Origin: Pristionchus mayeri
Taxonomy: Eukaryota > Nematoda > Chromadorea > Rhabditida > Neodiplogasteridae
Assembly (NCBI GenBank): GCA_036245805.1
Contig: BTRK01000004.1
Coordinates: 2,170,001 to 2,234,000, forward strand
Direction: 5' to 3'
DNA length: 64,000 nucleotides
Part shown: positions 1-10,701 of the stretch, piece after piece
How the letters are laid out: every line of letters starts with the position of its first letter
Numbering within the stretch: position 1 is the first letter of the stretch
Position numbers and translations under genes: made by a program
Notes under the pieces: model-generated
What the model was told of the DNA's origin: nothing
Database searches by the model: none
The model's input: only the letters and a program-made list of their open reading frames with translations

Positions 1-215
1 TGATTCACATAAAACAAATAATTTATGTGCACCTATTGTCACTCAAATAATGCCAAAGTAGCCATGAACACAAGTGAACCACAAGCGAGTAATCTATAGA
101 AATGTCTTGGAGCGAAACTTATGAATCAACCTATTACATCATTATCACTGTAATATTCATTACATGTATGATGATATTAAGGAGTGTATAGTGAGATTCA
201 CACAGGTTCTGATTA

Positions 216-311
216 GCAAATCGGCGCGCGCTCTCCTCGTTTCACACGCTCTCTCGCCGGTCATACAGAGCGAGAGAGCGTGTGAAGCGAGGAGAGCGCG
301 CGCCGATTTGC
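216..311. repeat. Short palindromic element, GC-rich ends (family 4)
   Basis: Near-perfect inverted repeat: it begins GCAAATCGGCGCGCGC and ends with its complement, with a loop around CCGGTCATACAGAG. The middle contains CACGCTCTCTCGCCGGTC, a core shared with the other short elements here. A related copy lies at 3397-3502. No gene was recognised elsewhere in 1-544. Confidence 0.75.
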
Positions 312-544
312 CATCGTTAGTTCTGATATGATCCTAGCTACAACGTTATCATATTTTTTTCTTCATTTTCGACCTTATATTTTCCTGTGTTTCTTCCTTG
401 TTTTCCATCTCTACCAATCAAGCAAAGTTCTCACGATACTGAACAATAAGGTGGGATTGTGAAAGTCAGCGATTAGTGTGCCGTTCTAATTTTCAATTTT
501 GTGATCACTCAAGTACCACACTGCTAAAGCTCTCTGAATCGCAA

Positions 545-2457
545 ATGATCAGTCCATGGGTTACTGCCGGTCTGGTGATTCTACCACTCGAAGGCAGGAT
601 TAGTGCACAATAATGCCTAAGGCTGCTGCACATTTCAGGAGCGACTGGAATGCTAGCCAATATCATTTTAATATATTATCTCGCTCACGCGAATATCAGT
701 TCAGCAGGACGATTGTACTACATCTCATGCATCATATCAGCAGTTTCTTCCTTCATAACATCTTTTCTCAATCTGGTAACGATCGAAGTAAGTGGGGGAA
801 TTGTCACCTTTTAATGAACTTATTAAATTAAACTATGTGTTTTCTGCTTGAAATCACATTGTGTTCTGCACATATCGTACCGATTTTTCGAAAATCAAAT
901 TAATTAATTTCATTTCATTAAAAATTAGAAGGTTCGTGATATTTCAGGTGCTTGCACTAATCGACGGAATGGGCATCGGCGTTCTCTACGGCCCACTCCT
1001 TCAGGCCGTGCCTCCATCGGTTGCTGATGCACTATTTCTCGCATTCGTTGCGCAAGTGCTCACCATGTGGCAGGTACTCGAGTAGAGTTCGAGAAACGAT
1101 ACCACGCTCTCTTCATTCTACACGCTCTCTCCACCGGTCGATCGGTTAGAGAGAGTGCTGTAAAATGAAGAGACCGTAGTATCGTTTCTCGAACTATATT
1201 GCCCAGCAATGCAATGCAATCGAATATCTTCCTTTCAAGCTGCTTCCGGCTCCATCCATCATCCAATGGCTCTCTCTATCAGAGTAGGCTAGTCAATTTC
1301 GGCTCAACTTTCGATATTTTTTCAGCCGGAACCTCAGCAGTAATTCGAAACTCGCGATTGCATACTCTCTGCCTCTCACATTCTACGTTTTCGGGTGGGT
1401 GATTTTTGCACAATCTTCTGTCATCATCATTTCTACATTTCGCAGTTTCTATTCCTGCCGCACTTTCTGCCTACTGAAGACCTTCGCGAAATGATGGAGC
1501 AGTCCGCCTCCAAATTGCACGGTACCAACAGCAGCCAGTTCAGAGTTTACGGCTTTCCGTTGGTGCACAAAGTGAGTGCTTGGCATGCTCTTCTACATGT
1601 TCTGTAATCGCAAACGAGCCAATGGCAGCATAGTCTGCAGGCCAATATCAGGACAACTCTTGTCACTCGCAATTGCAGACTTGCTGACTAAGTACAGTGC
1701 TGTCGACGCCATCCTCTCCGACCTTCTCCCCACATACGCGGCCAGCTATGTGCTACTAGTTGTCTGCAATGTCAAAGTAACGCGAAAAAAATACAAGACA
1801 ACAACACGATCAACAATTATTGCAGATACGCAATCGACTTCTCCATCATGGATCGTCGATTAGCGCAAAAACAACGAAAATGCAACGGCGCTTTTGGCGT
1901 ACCCATATTGCTCAAGTAACGCAATGCCAGCTTTCCATTGATTGAACTACTCAATTAATTTATTGGGCTAATCAATTAATTAATTAATTAGTTTGCAGGG
2001 TTTCCTGCCCCTCTTGCGCATGTCGCCTTCGTTGGTTCTATTTGCGTTCGCCTCACTGAATGGAAAAGACTTACGTAACTATTCACAGATCATCACCTTC
2101 TTACTGCTACCAACGCCCACGCTAACGGTAATGCGTGCCTAATTTAACCGAACCAGTTTCAAAGTTCTCATCTTGTGAAATATATTCAATGCATGTAGAA
2201 AGTGATAGAGTGTGCGGGAAATTCCATTTATTTTTCAAAAAAAACACAAAAAAATGTTTTCATTAGAAAAAAGAGGGGTGTTCGAAGTAAACTCAAGGAT
2301 TAAATTCACATAAATTTAGGCCGTGCTCCTTCTCATTTTCGTTCGTGAGGCGGCCGTAATCCGAAAGAATGTGTCAGACGTCAAGATCACCACTGCGAAC
2401 CAAACCCAGAATCAGAAAAAGTCGTTGACGAGAACTCGTCCCTCTGCTGTTGACTAG
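545..2457 (+). CDS. Seven-pass chemoreceptor, Str superfamily
   Basis: Predicted G-protein-coupled chemoreceptor of nematode sensory neurons; ligand unknown. Exons that keep phase: 545-569, 639-787, 948-1073, 1288-1398, 1446-1571, 1693-1776, 1826-1915, 1999-2127, 2320-2457, about 325 aa, the usual length for the family. TM1 includes GMLANIILIYYL. The third intracellular loop and TM6 start read SAKTTKMQRRFWR, the Str/Srh/Sri pattern (SxKTxxxQR before TM6), followed by GFLPLLRMSP. TM7 is FLLLPTPTLTVAVLLLIF, then a basic tail. Exon 1 is very short and its donor (G/GTCTGG) is weak. The acceptors at 1288 and 1693 are the least certain; a coding-looking stretch in another frame at 1576-1690 makes this junction worth checking. 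Intron 3 carries a family 1 element. Which Str subfamily is not clear. Confidence 0.72.
1083..1197. repeat. Family 1 short inverted-repeat element in intron 3
   Basis: About 115 bp with ends TAGAGTTCGAGAAACGATAC and the complementary TCGTTTCTCGAACTAT, probably at a TA target. Both ends are of the same (A) type here; other copies have one A end and one B end (TTCGTAATTCGGGCC). It lies in an intron of the chemoreceptor gene. Confidence 0.8.
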
Positions 2458-2952
2458 AAACCACGCTGGTTCTCGGACTATTCTCCCTCTCCCAATTTCG
2501 CACTATCTGCTGGCCCATATCTACTACTGTCATAATTTCGTATTGAAATATAATTCTTGTATTGCTTGCTTTCAACCTGTTCACTTTCAGTAATTCGTAA
2601 TTTTGACCATATTCTTCTCAAACACCCTCCATAGATCGGTAGGGACATTTTAGAACTATGTTTTTAATGTCATTTTTAACCATGTGTGCGTTCATGTCTT
2701 GTAAATTTCGAGCTAAATAATTAACCTTTCTCGTCGCGAAATATGAGAGAGCAAGTAGAGCTGGATGTTTTCGTTTCAGCTTCAAATCACAAATCGCAAT
2801 TGCCAACTTCTTCTCTAAATTAGTGCTTTGAAAAGACACGCGCGTTTCGATGTTAGCTTACATTATCAACGGATACCTCGTCTTTCCCTTCTCTGCAGTG
2901 TTTTACATATATCGTTATCCGATTCTTTCCTCGGTTTGTCGATTAAAATTAG

Positions 2953-3063
2953 ACTTCATAATTCGGGCCTTCGTCTCTTCATTTGACACGCTCTCTCGAC
3001 CGGTCGATCGGCGAGAGAGTGCATATAATGAAGAGACCATCTTATCGTTTCTCGAACTCTAAC
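2953..3063. repeat. Family 1 short inverted-repeat element
   Basis: It starts with the B-type end (ATAATTCGGGCCTTCGTCTC) and finishes with the A-type end (TATCGTTTCTCGAACTCTA), with the CTCTCTCGACCGGTCGATCGG core. It sits in the otherwise unremarkable gap 2458-3097, where I saw no convincing gene; a short open frame at 2850-2937 looks hydrophobic but joins nothing. Confidence 0.75.
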
Positions 3064-3097
3064 TAAAATGGCCGGATAATGTTTCGTTCAGTGGCAA

Positions 3098-4780
3098 ATG
3101 ATTAACTTGGATGTACCGAGGCTCGATGGATCTCACAATTTCACTCTTTTCCTATCGTTTTTGGTATTTTACGGAATCATACTCATTATTGGAGTTGTAA
3201 TGTGCACAATGTTTACTATAGCGCTTCACCGAGGTCGACGAGTGCTAATGCAGGTACAGCAAGGGTATTAGTTCATATGAGAGCCCACCGGATGAGAGCC
3301 AATACACCATTCTCCAGCATGTATTATATATGCGATATCTCCAACATTTCAGAATATCAGTATCACTGACAAAACCATTTTTACAGTGTGCGAACTAGTG
3401 ATGCCAAAACGGCGCGCACACTCCTCGTTTGACACGCTCTCTCGCCGGCCGGACAGAGGGAGAGAGCGTGTGAAACGAGGAGAGTGCCGTTTTGGCATCA
3501 CTACTAATCATGATGATACATTTTTCAATTTCAATGGCCCTTCTTTCAAATCGTGAAAACACTCATTATTTTGGACGTAATTTTTATATTTGCTCAGGTT
3601 AGCTAATTAATGTGATGTGTTATTTATACAATTCGCAGGCACTAGAAACGTTTCCAAATATGGTGCGAGATAGTGTCGGTAGCAATGATTCAAGAGCTAC
3701 AAGAGGAGACATTAACGAAACTCTTCATCTCTTCGAGGTATACTTTCCGAGATATTGATCGTATTGAGCAGTCTTAGGAATGGGGCGAGAATTTGGTGCC
3801 CATATTATCCAATTCGATGCGTTTACTAGAACTCATTCCGAATAAGGTATGTTTCGAATTCCGAAAACCTTTAACATGTCGTGTAGGGTTTGTTGTACAT
3901 AAGCATGCTAATGACGCTAAACCGGATGGCCGTTTTCGTGTATCCTTCGTGGAGACGCATATTTGATCGGTATTTTACGTGTTCTAAATATTAAAAAAAA
4001 GTTCTTTGTAGAGGTACCGTTCGGTATCCGATCATCATTTGTTGGGTATTGCTGATTCTGATGAGTACACTAACCGCGCTTCTCTCTACCACTCAACGGT
4101 TCAATCGTGAAACCCTTAGACTCGAAGACAACGGAGATCCAATTCTCGATTCGGGCATAGCTCTAAATGTACTGGGACTAAACAAACAGTCCCAATGCTT
4201 TCAATTTGCAGATACTACAAGGACTGGACAATATGATTCCATTGATAATTGCGATCATGTACGTGCGAATCTACGTTGCTATTCGTTCGATCCGAACTAA
4301 TCCAAATATGTACGTTTTATCACTGTAAAAACCTAATGAACAACCTAACAATTGTTGGTTAACCGTGATACAGTATTGTTAGCTAAATGGGCCCAAGGTG
4401 TGATATTGTTCAGTGGCGATTCTCACAGTAGAAACCGCTTCTCAGAAGATCGTAAAATGCTCAAGCAATCGTTGATTATCTGCAAATTTCTTGTACTATA
4501 CAACCTCATTGGATTAGTAGTAATATTTACCGAACAAGGAAGCTGGGTAAGAAAAAAAAGTCCATATATAAAATAAATGATCGCAATTCAGGCTCAACGA
4601 ATATTGGGGATGGGCGAGCTCATTCTATCAGCGCTGAATCACACCATGCACTCGGCAGTTTTCATACTAACGAACTCAACAATTCAAAAATTCCTCCCTA
4701 TTCCGCTGCGCTTACGAATGATAATGTTCAATCGAAAGAAGCAAGGAGTGGCTACAGCTTCCGATAACCACTTCCATTGA
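3098..4780 (+). CDS. Chemoreceptor paralog A; TM2 exon lacks AG acceptor
   Basis: Seven-pass receptor, first member of the local five-gene family. Exons: 3098-3253 (TM1, ending RGRRVLMQ), 3535-3597 (TM2), 3639-3737, 3778-3846, 3887-3969 (TM3, LLYISMLMTLNRMAVFV), 4012-4168 (TM4, FNRETLRLE), 4212-4309 (TM5), 4429-4546 (TM6), 4592-4780 (TM7, LNHTMHSAVFILTN). All phases agree, giving 343 aa if the TM2 exon is used. That exon is preceded by TTTCAA instead of an AG, with no usable AG between it and the upstream stop codons; paralogs C, D and E have AG at the same place. The gene may therefore skip TM2, use a non-canonical acceptor or be a new pseudogene. A family 4 palindrome lies 33 bp upstream of this exon. 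The family resembles nematode Srx/Srt-type receptors, but I could not assign it. Confidence 0.7.
3397..3502. repeat. Palindromic element (family 4) in intron 1 of receptor A
   Basis: Inverted repeat with ends AGTGATGCCAAAACGGCGC and its complement, and CACGCTCTCTCGCCGGCC in the middle. It is related to 216-311 and lies just upstream of the TM2 exon whose acceptor is lost. Confidence 0.75.
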
Positions 4781-4814
4781 ATAAAGCCTCGCCAGCTCTA
4801 GATCAGGCCTAGAT

Positions 4815-5112
4815 TGGATTGGAATGGGGCTTCGCCCCATTCAAACTTTTTCGGATCGCCCTCGGCCTCACGAGCCTTTCACAACGCTCACGCTGCGGGA
4901 AGTGAGAGCAGGTTGGGAAGCATTTTTGAATAAATTCCGCAAGGAATGTCAGTCAACCACGTTTGGTACCAGTGTTATGCATGAAAATATAATTGTATAC
5001 GACTGGTGAGAGCCTGCTTAAAACGTTGTAAAAGGCTCGTGAGGACTCGGGCGATCCGAAAAAGTTGGAATGGGGCTTCGCCCCATTCAAACTTTTTCGG
5101 ATCGCCCTCGGA
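4815..5112. repeat. Repeated hairpin block (two copies of about 50 bp)
   Basis: The same stretch, TTGGAATGGGGCTTCGCCCC followed by ATTCAAACTTTTTCGGATCG, occurs at 4818-4867 and 5063-5112. The second copy is also half of a palindrome with 5042-5075 (GCGATCCGAAAAAGTTGG), which would fold around GGGGCTTCGCCCC. Directly after it come three runs of CGGAAAAAA. This is repeat DNA leading into the retrotransposon remnant. Confidence 0.65.
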
Positions 5113-5114
5113 AA

Positions 5115-5730
5115 AAACTCGGAAAAAAACCTCGGAAAAAACTTCCATTGGAAAAAACTGTGAAATCACCCGACGCATTCAAGCTGGTTTTGGTGCTTTC
5201 CACAAACACCGCACTTTTTTTATCAACAAGGGTATTCCAATGGCACATAAACGTCGGCTTTTCAACGGCTGCATACTTCCCGCTGTGGTTTACGGTTGTG
5301 AATGTTGGGCGCTGACCAAAGCACAAATGAATCGAGTATCGGTGGCTCAAAGAAAAATGGAACGTTGGATGGTTGGCTGTACTGTGCTCGATCATGTCTC
5401 TAATGAGAGGTTGCGAGATTCAACTAGAGTTCAGGACTTCGTTCGCACTGCTCAGAAAAGGAAATGGATTTGGTTGCATAAGATCGCGAATGATGATTGC
5501 CGGAAGTGGAGCCGATCTGTGATCGAATGGATTCCGCGGAGAAAGAGGAGCCGCGGCCGCCCAATCACGAGATGGAGCGACTCTTTCCGCAAAGCAACAG
5601 GCCCAAATTTTCTCAATCAAGCACGAAGCTCTAACTGGAACACCATGCACATCAGAGCTCTCGCCTGATCTCCCGAGAATCTAATGACCTCTAGATAAAT
5701 GTGTTAAAATCGTAATCGTAAATCGTAATG
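5115..5730 (+). mobile_element. Non-LTR (RTE-like) retrotransposon 3' remnant
   Basis: The frame ending at 5668 codes for the C-terminal part of a non-LTR reverse transcriptase: RRIQAGFGAFHKHR, then CILPAVVYGCECWALTKAQ, RKMERWMVG and RSRGRPITRWSDSF, the order seen after the RT domain in RTE-type elements. The catalytic RT region and the endonuclease are absent, so this is a 5'-truncated dead copy, as expected from incomplete reverse transcription. After the stop the sequence ends in short AATCGTAATCGTAAATCGTAA repeats, typical of an RTE 3' tail. Its insertion may explain why the 5' exon of the next gene cannot be found. Confidence 0.75.
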
Positions 5731-5956
5731 CCGAAAAAACGAGAATTACGTAAAATTGAATAGTGATGATGTAAGGCAACAATTAAAAGTAGAGGCCACG
5801 GGATTTAGAATGGTGGCCCAGGTCCGGTTGCATCATCATGACGTAATGATGATGCAATCGATGATGCAACAGAAAGCGCTCGCCGAGTGGAGTCGATTGG
5901 TACCCCAGTTGTAGGTGTACGATGAGTTTGAAGCGAGTTATGAGTGAAAGACGGGA

Positions 5957-6004
5957 GCGTGACCGACAGACAGACAGACGAACTGACAGACAGACAGACA
6001 GACG
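5957..6004. repeat. GACA tetranucleotide microsatellite
   Basis: Two blocks of (GACA) repeats separated by GACGAACT, immediately upstream of the first exon I can define for the CUB-like gene. Confidence 0.85.
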
Positions 6005-6049
6005 TCTTGTCTTTTTTCTACATAGTAATAAATTTGATTATTCTTGCAG

Positions 6050-9000
6050 GCGACTTTCCGATGTTATGCGGGCTGCAGAGTATATTCTCCCACGCTGAAC
6101 GAAGACATCTTCATAGAGGACAGTGCTGGGAGGAAGTTCCATAGGTTGCTTCATGAGATTCCTAGATGATTCAGCGAGAAATTTTAGTTTGAAGAATCTC
6201 GCCGAGCTCAGACTGGGACAATATTATGAACTTCCGGTGAATTTCTGTTTTTTGCAAGCAATTCATCATATTTGAAGGAAAGCAAAGATTTGTACAAACT
6301 GGTGAACAAGGGTCGAGCTGATCCATCGTTCGTCTTCTATGCCGTAGAGAAGGGAGCGGGTGAGTGGAAATTACTCTGAATCCCCGCATTTTCCTGTTGC
6401 TTTTACTTCACAGCGATGGTACAGCATTGATAATTTGATAATGAAGAGCCACTATTAGAGTTCGAGAATCGATACCACGGTCTCTTCATTCTTTGCACTC
6501 TCTCGTCGATCGCCGGGTCGAGAGAATGTGTAAAATTAAGAGACGAAGGCCCGAATTACGAACTGTAGCCACTATACGCTGTGGTATAAAGAGTTTTGTT
6601 CAGTTAATTACGAGTCGAACGTGCTGTACGCGGCGTCAGATGACGACATACTGACCAGTGACATGACGGGCACCATTCTCACCGTGCTCTCAATCTCTGG
6701 ATCCATTCACTTCTCAAAGTTTACCGGAGACTACTCGGTGAGCGGCTCCATAGAAGGAAAATAATGTAAAAAAAACTGTATGAATGCTGGCCAGAAAAGT
6801 ATACTTGGAATTGCTTATTATCTCTATTATATCCCTAACAGTCGGCAGAAGTATCCAACGACGCCTGTACTTTGCTTATTTTGGCTAAAAACAATGTTCT
6901 TGATACATAGAGTGTTCTTTAGTTCATGTGCGTTAGTGTAGTCCATTATCAGATTTAGCATTTTTTGTGTTTGCCTCTGTTCCATAAGTAATGCAGCCTG
7001 CCTTCAGGATGCTCTTCCCACCGTGCACGCCACAGGGTTCGACTCCATCCCCGCCTGCAGACCCGTCTACAATCCACTGTAAGAATCTTCGACTAATGAG
7101 CTTTCTTTTAATAAAAAAAGGTCTTCGGACTCGCTAATCAGAAGTGCAGATGCGATTCATGCGATGTTAGTTCGATCTTTGATTTGAATTCCCGCAATTT
7201 CGATTTGAAACTTCGCTTGGTTTACCGACCCTGTGAACCCCATAAACCAAGTTTCAAGTCGCTAGCTCTTTAGGGAACGGAGATATGCGATTGCGGGAAT
7301 TCAAATCAAAGATCGAACTCGCGATTTTTAACACCACATCATATAGCAGTACGTTCATGCCATAAGCGCTTTATTCGTCCATAATAAAAGCACCCAAAAT
7401 ACACTCTGACTATTTAGCTGATCTTTCATCTGCAATTATTTGCTATTTAAAAATTACTTAATTTAAGTTCCGCAGACTCCGTGCATACCACGTTCTTTCC
7501 TGTCTATTCTCCGGTTGCAACTCTCAATTTCAAGTCGGTTGCCGTCGGAAAGTCGGTGGTGATCTCTGGAAGTGCGGGTGAGTCACTAATGTCATCATTT
7601 GCATAGGTGTACGTATCTTTCTTGACTATTGAACGCACAGCATGATGGTTAAGTGCAATGAATTTGCGTGTTTGATTAAACTGTGTTGTCTTTGGAAAGA
7701 GCGATATATGAGTCCGTCCGCGATAGTTTCAACAATTGCCAACGATGCCTCGGAACAGCCCAAAATATCAAACTCACGAAAACATGTTTCCTGGGCATCG
7801 AAAACTACCCCAGGAAACATGTTTTCGTGAACTTTATATTTTGGGCTGTTCCGAAACCTTGTTGAATCTATCGTGGACGGCCTCATATGAGAGAATATCT
7901 GAGAGGATCGAGCAATTTCACCCATGACCCGTACATCAAAAAATAAAATTCCTTGAAAATAAGTCCCTGGGGTCAACTTTTCACGTAGAGTTCGAAAATC
8001 GCTTTTTCTCCAATTTCATGAAATTTTGAAGCCAATTTCGCATTTTTTGGGGTCGAAAAATGTTATATTTCAGAATTTTATGAGATATAGATTTTCTGGC
8101 GTATTTTCACTCGCGGAATCCGAATTTACACATGGCAGTTCACGAGAAGTCGATCTAAAAAGGTTTCTACAAAAAATCGATTTTTTCGTTCGAAATCGTT
8201 CAAGTCCGAGGTCTTCGGTCGACCATTTGGCCCCCGTGCGGAAAATGATTTTCGCTACAAATTTAATACAACTTTTAACGGGGAATTCAATGAAACTATT
8301 TAAAACCCCCTATTGGAATACAATTTTTCACGACGGCTAACATTTAAAATGGCCATAACTTTTTTCACAGATGAGCTCGCTCTTCATTTCCAACAGGGAA
8401 CATATCTCGTCGATGTCTTTCAGAATCTTATGGAGTTTGGAAGCTACACAATTTTTTTTCAAATTCCGACCGCCCACTTCGGCTTTCTAAGGTCGATTTT
8501 CTTTCTCTACGTGAAAATTTGACCCTAGGGAGTTATTAAAACCGGAAATTTATTTTTTTGATGTACGAGTGTATGTGAATCCTCTCAGATAGTCTCTCAT
8601 ATCACCAAATACAAAATAATATACATGGAATTCCCGAATATGCATGATGGTTAACGAAAAATGACAGGCATGCCTATACCTCCGGGAGAAGACTCGACCG
8701 CTGTATTCGTATCACCAGGTATGAATTATTTGATCAACTGTTATAATTCCTGATTATTAGATTGTAAGTTAAATCGAAAATTATGTTCTTTTTTTGCTTG
8801 ATTTTGATCGTGTTTCAATCGAATTCAGGTTATGTCGGTTGCCCTAATGTTGAATCGCTCTATACGCATCTGCCCTACGTCACCAGCTTTGATAGTTCGA
8901 TCCAAGTGACATATGCCAGGTGAGAAAATAAAATTAATGTCAACAGTAGAGTGCCATTCAACGACAAAACTGTAACTCAATCGGTTGTTAAACAATTTCA

Positions 9001-9612
9001 GAGGTCTATCCGTGATTGTTAATGCTGATTATGACATTTCACAACAGGATGCCCCTCTCATGGTAACAGTCAATGATGATAAACAGAAGTGGGTAGGAGT
9101 TTGACGTTTTGAATCAAATTAAATTCGGAAATCAGAATATTCAGAATTGTGAGTATTGGAGCATGAAAATAACATATATGGCAGGCTCACAGGCGTCAAC
9201 CATAATTACTCGAAGATGTATGATGCAACGTCGGTAGATATTAGCGTGAAGTGGACAAAGAAGCAAGGAAGCACGGACAATTTCGCGCTGCAGATCGACG
9301 TATGGATTACAATAGTTACAAGAGATTCTAAATTGGGTTAGCTGAGATTAGGCCACCAAAAGTTTCCAGAACGTTGACTGTTGGGTTAAAATAAGAACAG
9401 CAACATTTCATCGTGCGATTCATTACAAAATTATTTGTATCAATTGATTGCAGGTAATGAGGAATAACGGCAAAGAACCGAACAGCGGACCTATGAGTTC
9501 GTCGACTACGAAAAGTGGAGAGAATGTGGACGTGACGACATCAACGAGCGGTCTGGGACATTCCGGATACGTGGTTTTTGCTTCCTTTTCTCTAATGCTC
9601 CTCCTGCTGTGA
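6050..9612 (+). CDS. CUB-like secreted protein, probably GPI-anchored (5' end missing)
   Basis: Member of the nematode CUB-like (CUB_2, formerly DUF141) family, extracellular proteins often induced by infection in C. elegans. Exons: 6050-6144, 6188-6236, 6278-6359, 6604-6737, 7008-7078, 7468-7577, 8668-8718, 8829-8919, 9002-9092, 9162-9299, 9454-9612, 357 codons. Family features seen: the repeated signature with VLYAASDDDIL, VHATGFDSIPAC and VGCPNVESLY, paired cysteines, and a second half ending SVDISVKWTKKQG. The C-terminus is Ser/Thr-rich and finishes with a hydrophobic stretch (YVVFASFSLMLLLL) directly before the stop, as in a GPI-anchor signal. Two junctions work only with introns of 41-43 nt (6145-6187 and 6237-6277). 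No signal-peptide exon was found upstream, where a retrotransposon remnant lies. The 1.1-kb intron 7578-8667 is filled by inverted-repeat elements. Confidence 0.72.
6456..6567. repeat. Family 1 short inverted-repeat element
   Basis: It starts TTAGAGTTCGAGAATCGAT (A end) and finishes GGCCCGAATTACGAACTGTA (B end). It lies in the third defined intron of the CUB-like gene. Confidence 0.75.
7170..7320. repeat. Inverted-repeat element, about 150 bp
   Basis: Left arm GTTCGATCTTTGATTTGAAT and right arm ATTCAAATCAAAGATCGAAC pair, as do the inner ACTTGGTTTA-type segments. It lies in an intron of the CUB-like gene. A half-copy of the same family (AAGTTTCAAGTCGACTGCTC followed by GGGAATTCAAAT) lies at about 15700-15765. 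Confidence 0.7.
7704..7890. repeat. Inverted-repeat element in CUB-like gene intron
   Basis: Long arms pair: GAAAACATGTTTCCTGGG with its complement 30 bp away, and further out GTCCGTCCGCGATAGTTTC with GAATCTATCGTGGACGGCC. Similar arms occur at 29440-29810. It abuts or is nested with the next foldback. Confidence 0.75.
7886..8602. mobile_element. Foldback element, about 715 bp, no reading frame
   Basis: Ends TATGAGAGAATATCTGAGAGG and CCTCTCAGATAGTCTCTCATA are complementary, and the next segments (CGTACATCAAAAAATA, then CACGTAGAGTTCG) also pair across the element. No long open frame. A relative lies at 28174-28983 and a fragment at 54963-55200. Confidence 0.75.
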
Positions 9613-10701
9613 GGTCGTAGCGCAGCATAAATATCATTTCAAATCGCTTCTGTCGAAAACTCACCTGCAAATGATCTGTCCGCTCGTCTTCATTAACAAC
9701 AATTATACCTTAAATTTCAGTGTTGAAAACGAACGACTTCAATTTTTTGAACGACTTGTTGCTTTCAATTCGAAATCGATAAAAATTGTAGGTTATATTG
9801 CTAATCAACGTGTTGTTGCGGTGTTGTGTTATGATGTTGTTGTTGCTATTCGCATGTTGTGATCCTTAGGTGATCGCATAGTATGGAAGTGGACACAAAC
9901 ACAAATCCAAACAACTGTGATATCGCTGATACTTCTAAAAGAGCATCAGCTGGTGGCGCAAATAATAAACATCTAGGTATACTCAATTTCTTCGTTCGAA
10001 GAAATAGTCAACAATAAGGAGAAAAAAAACAAGCCTTTCTGTATGCACATGGAGGTGCAGCATAATTGGAGAGTTTCTTATAATGTATTGAATGCAAGAC
10101 ACGTTGTGTAATAGGAAAAACTCATCTGCAAATGATCTATTCGATGAAAACAAAATACTGCTCAAACGAAGTGTCTATGATACCATAATGCATTATTTTT
10201 CTAAACATCAAATTGTATCTCACTACCTCTATGATTTTGATAAATTTACGTCTCTCCTAACTCTTCCTGTATCCACACTAGTTATAAGCCTAATCGTGGA
10301 AAAGTCATATCCCGTCAATCTGTACTTAAAATTCAAAATCGGAAGATCACCACACACATTTTTCTTGACGAATCACAAGGTATAATTGCAGGTAAATCTT
10401 GTAAGTGGCCCCTCCCCAGGCAATTAGAGCCTATCTAACGTGTACTTCTCGATTTTCGCTCCACTTGGTCTCTTCGACATCCGATGTCCTTTTCACTTCG
10501 TGTACATTGTACTCACTTAAGCACCGTCCGCCACTCACGACGAGCGAAAATAAGAGAATTGAACTTGCGAGCGACGCTCGCAAGTTTTGTTATCGCTCTC
10601 GAGTATTTTGCACTCGCGAGTAATTTAATCAAGTTCGAGAGTGACGAGTTACTCGACATAACAGGACAAGTGTACGATGATGGACATGGACAAATTGGTT
10701 G
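9613..10701. other. Intergenic gap, nothing convincing
   Basis: AT-rich DNA between the CUB-like gene and receptor B. It holds small open frames without recognisable protein features, a near-repeat of CTGCAAATGATCT (9665 and 10126), and small palindromes around 10560-10650 (GCGAGCGACGCTCGC). Confidence 0.5.

Noticed and set aside
2618..2839. Minus-strand 73-codon frame
   Set aside because: No family features, no plausible splice partners; chance frame in AT-rich DNA.
6145..6277. Two apparent frameshifts in the CUB-like gene
   Set aside because: Both vanish with short introns at 6145-6187 and 6237-6277 that have GT-AG ends and restore the family pattern (FHSLKNL and LPESKDLY).
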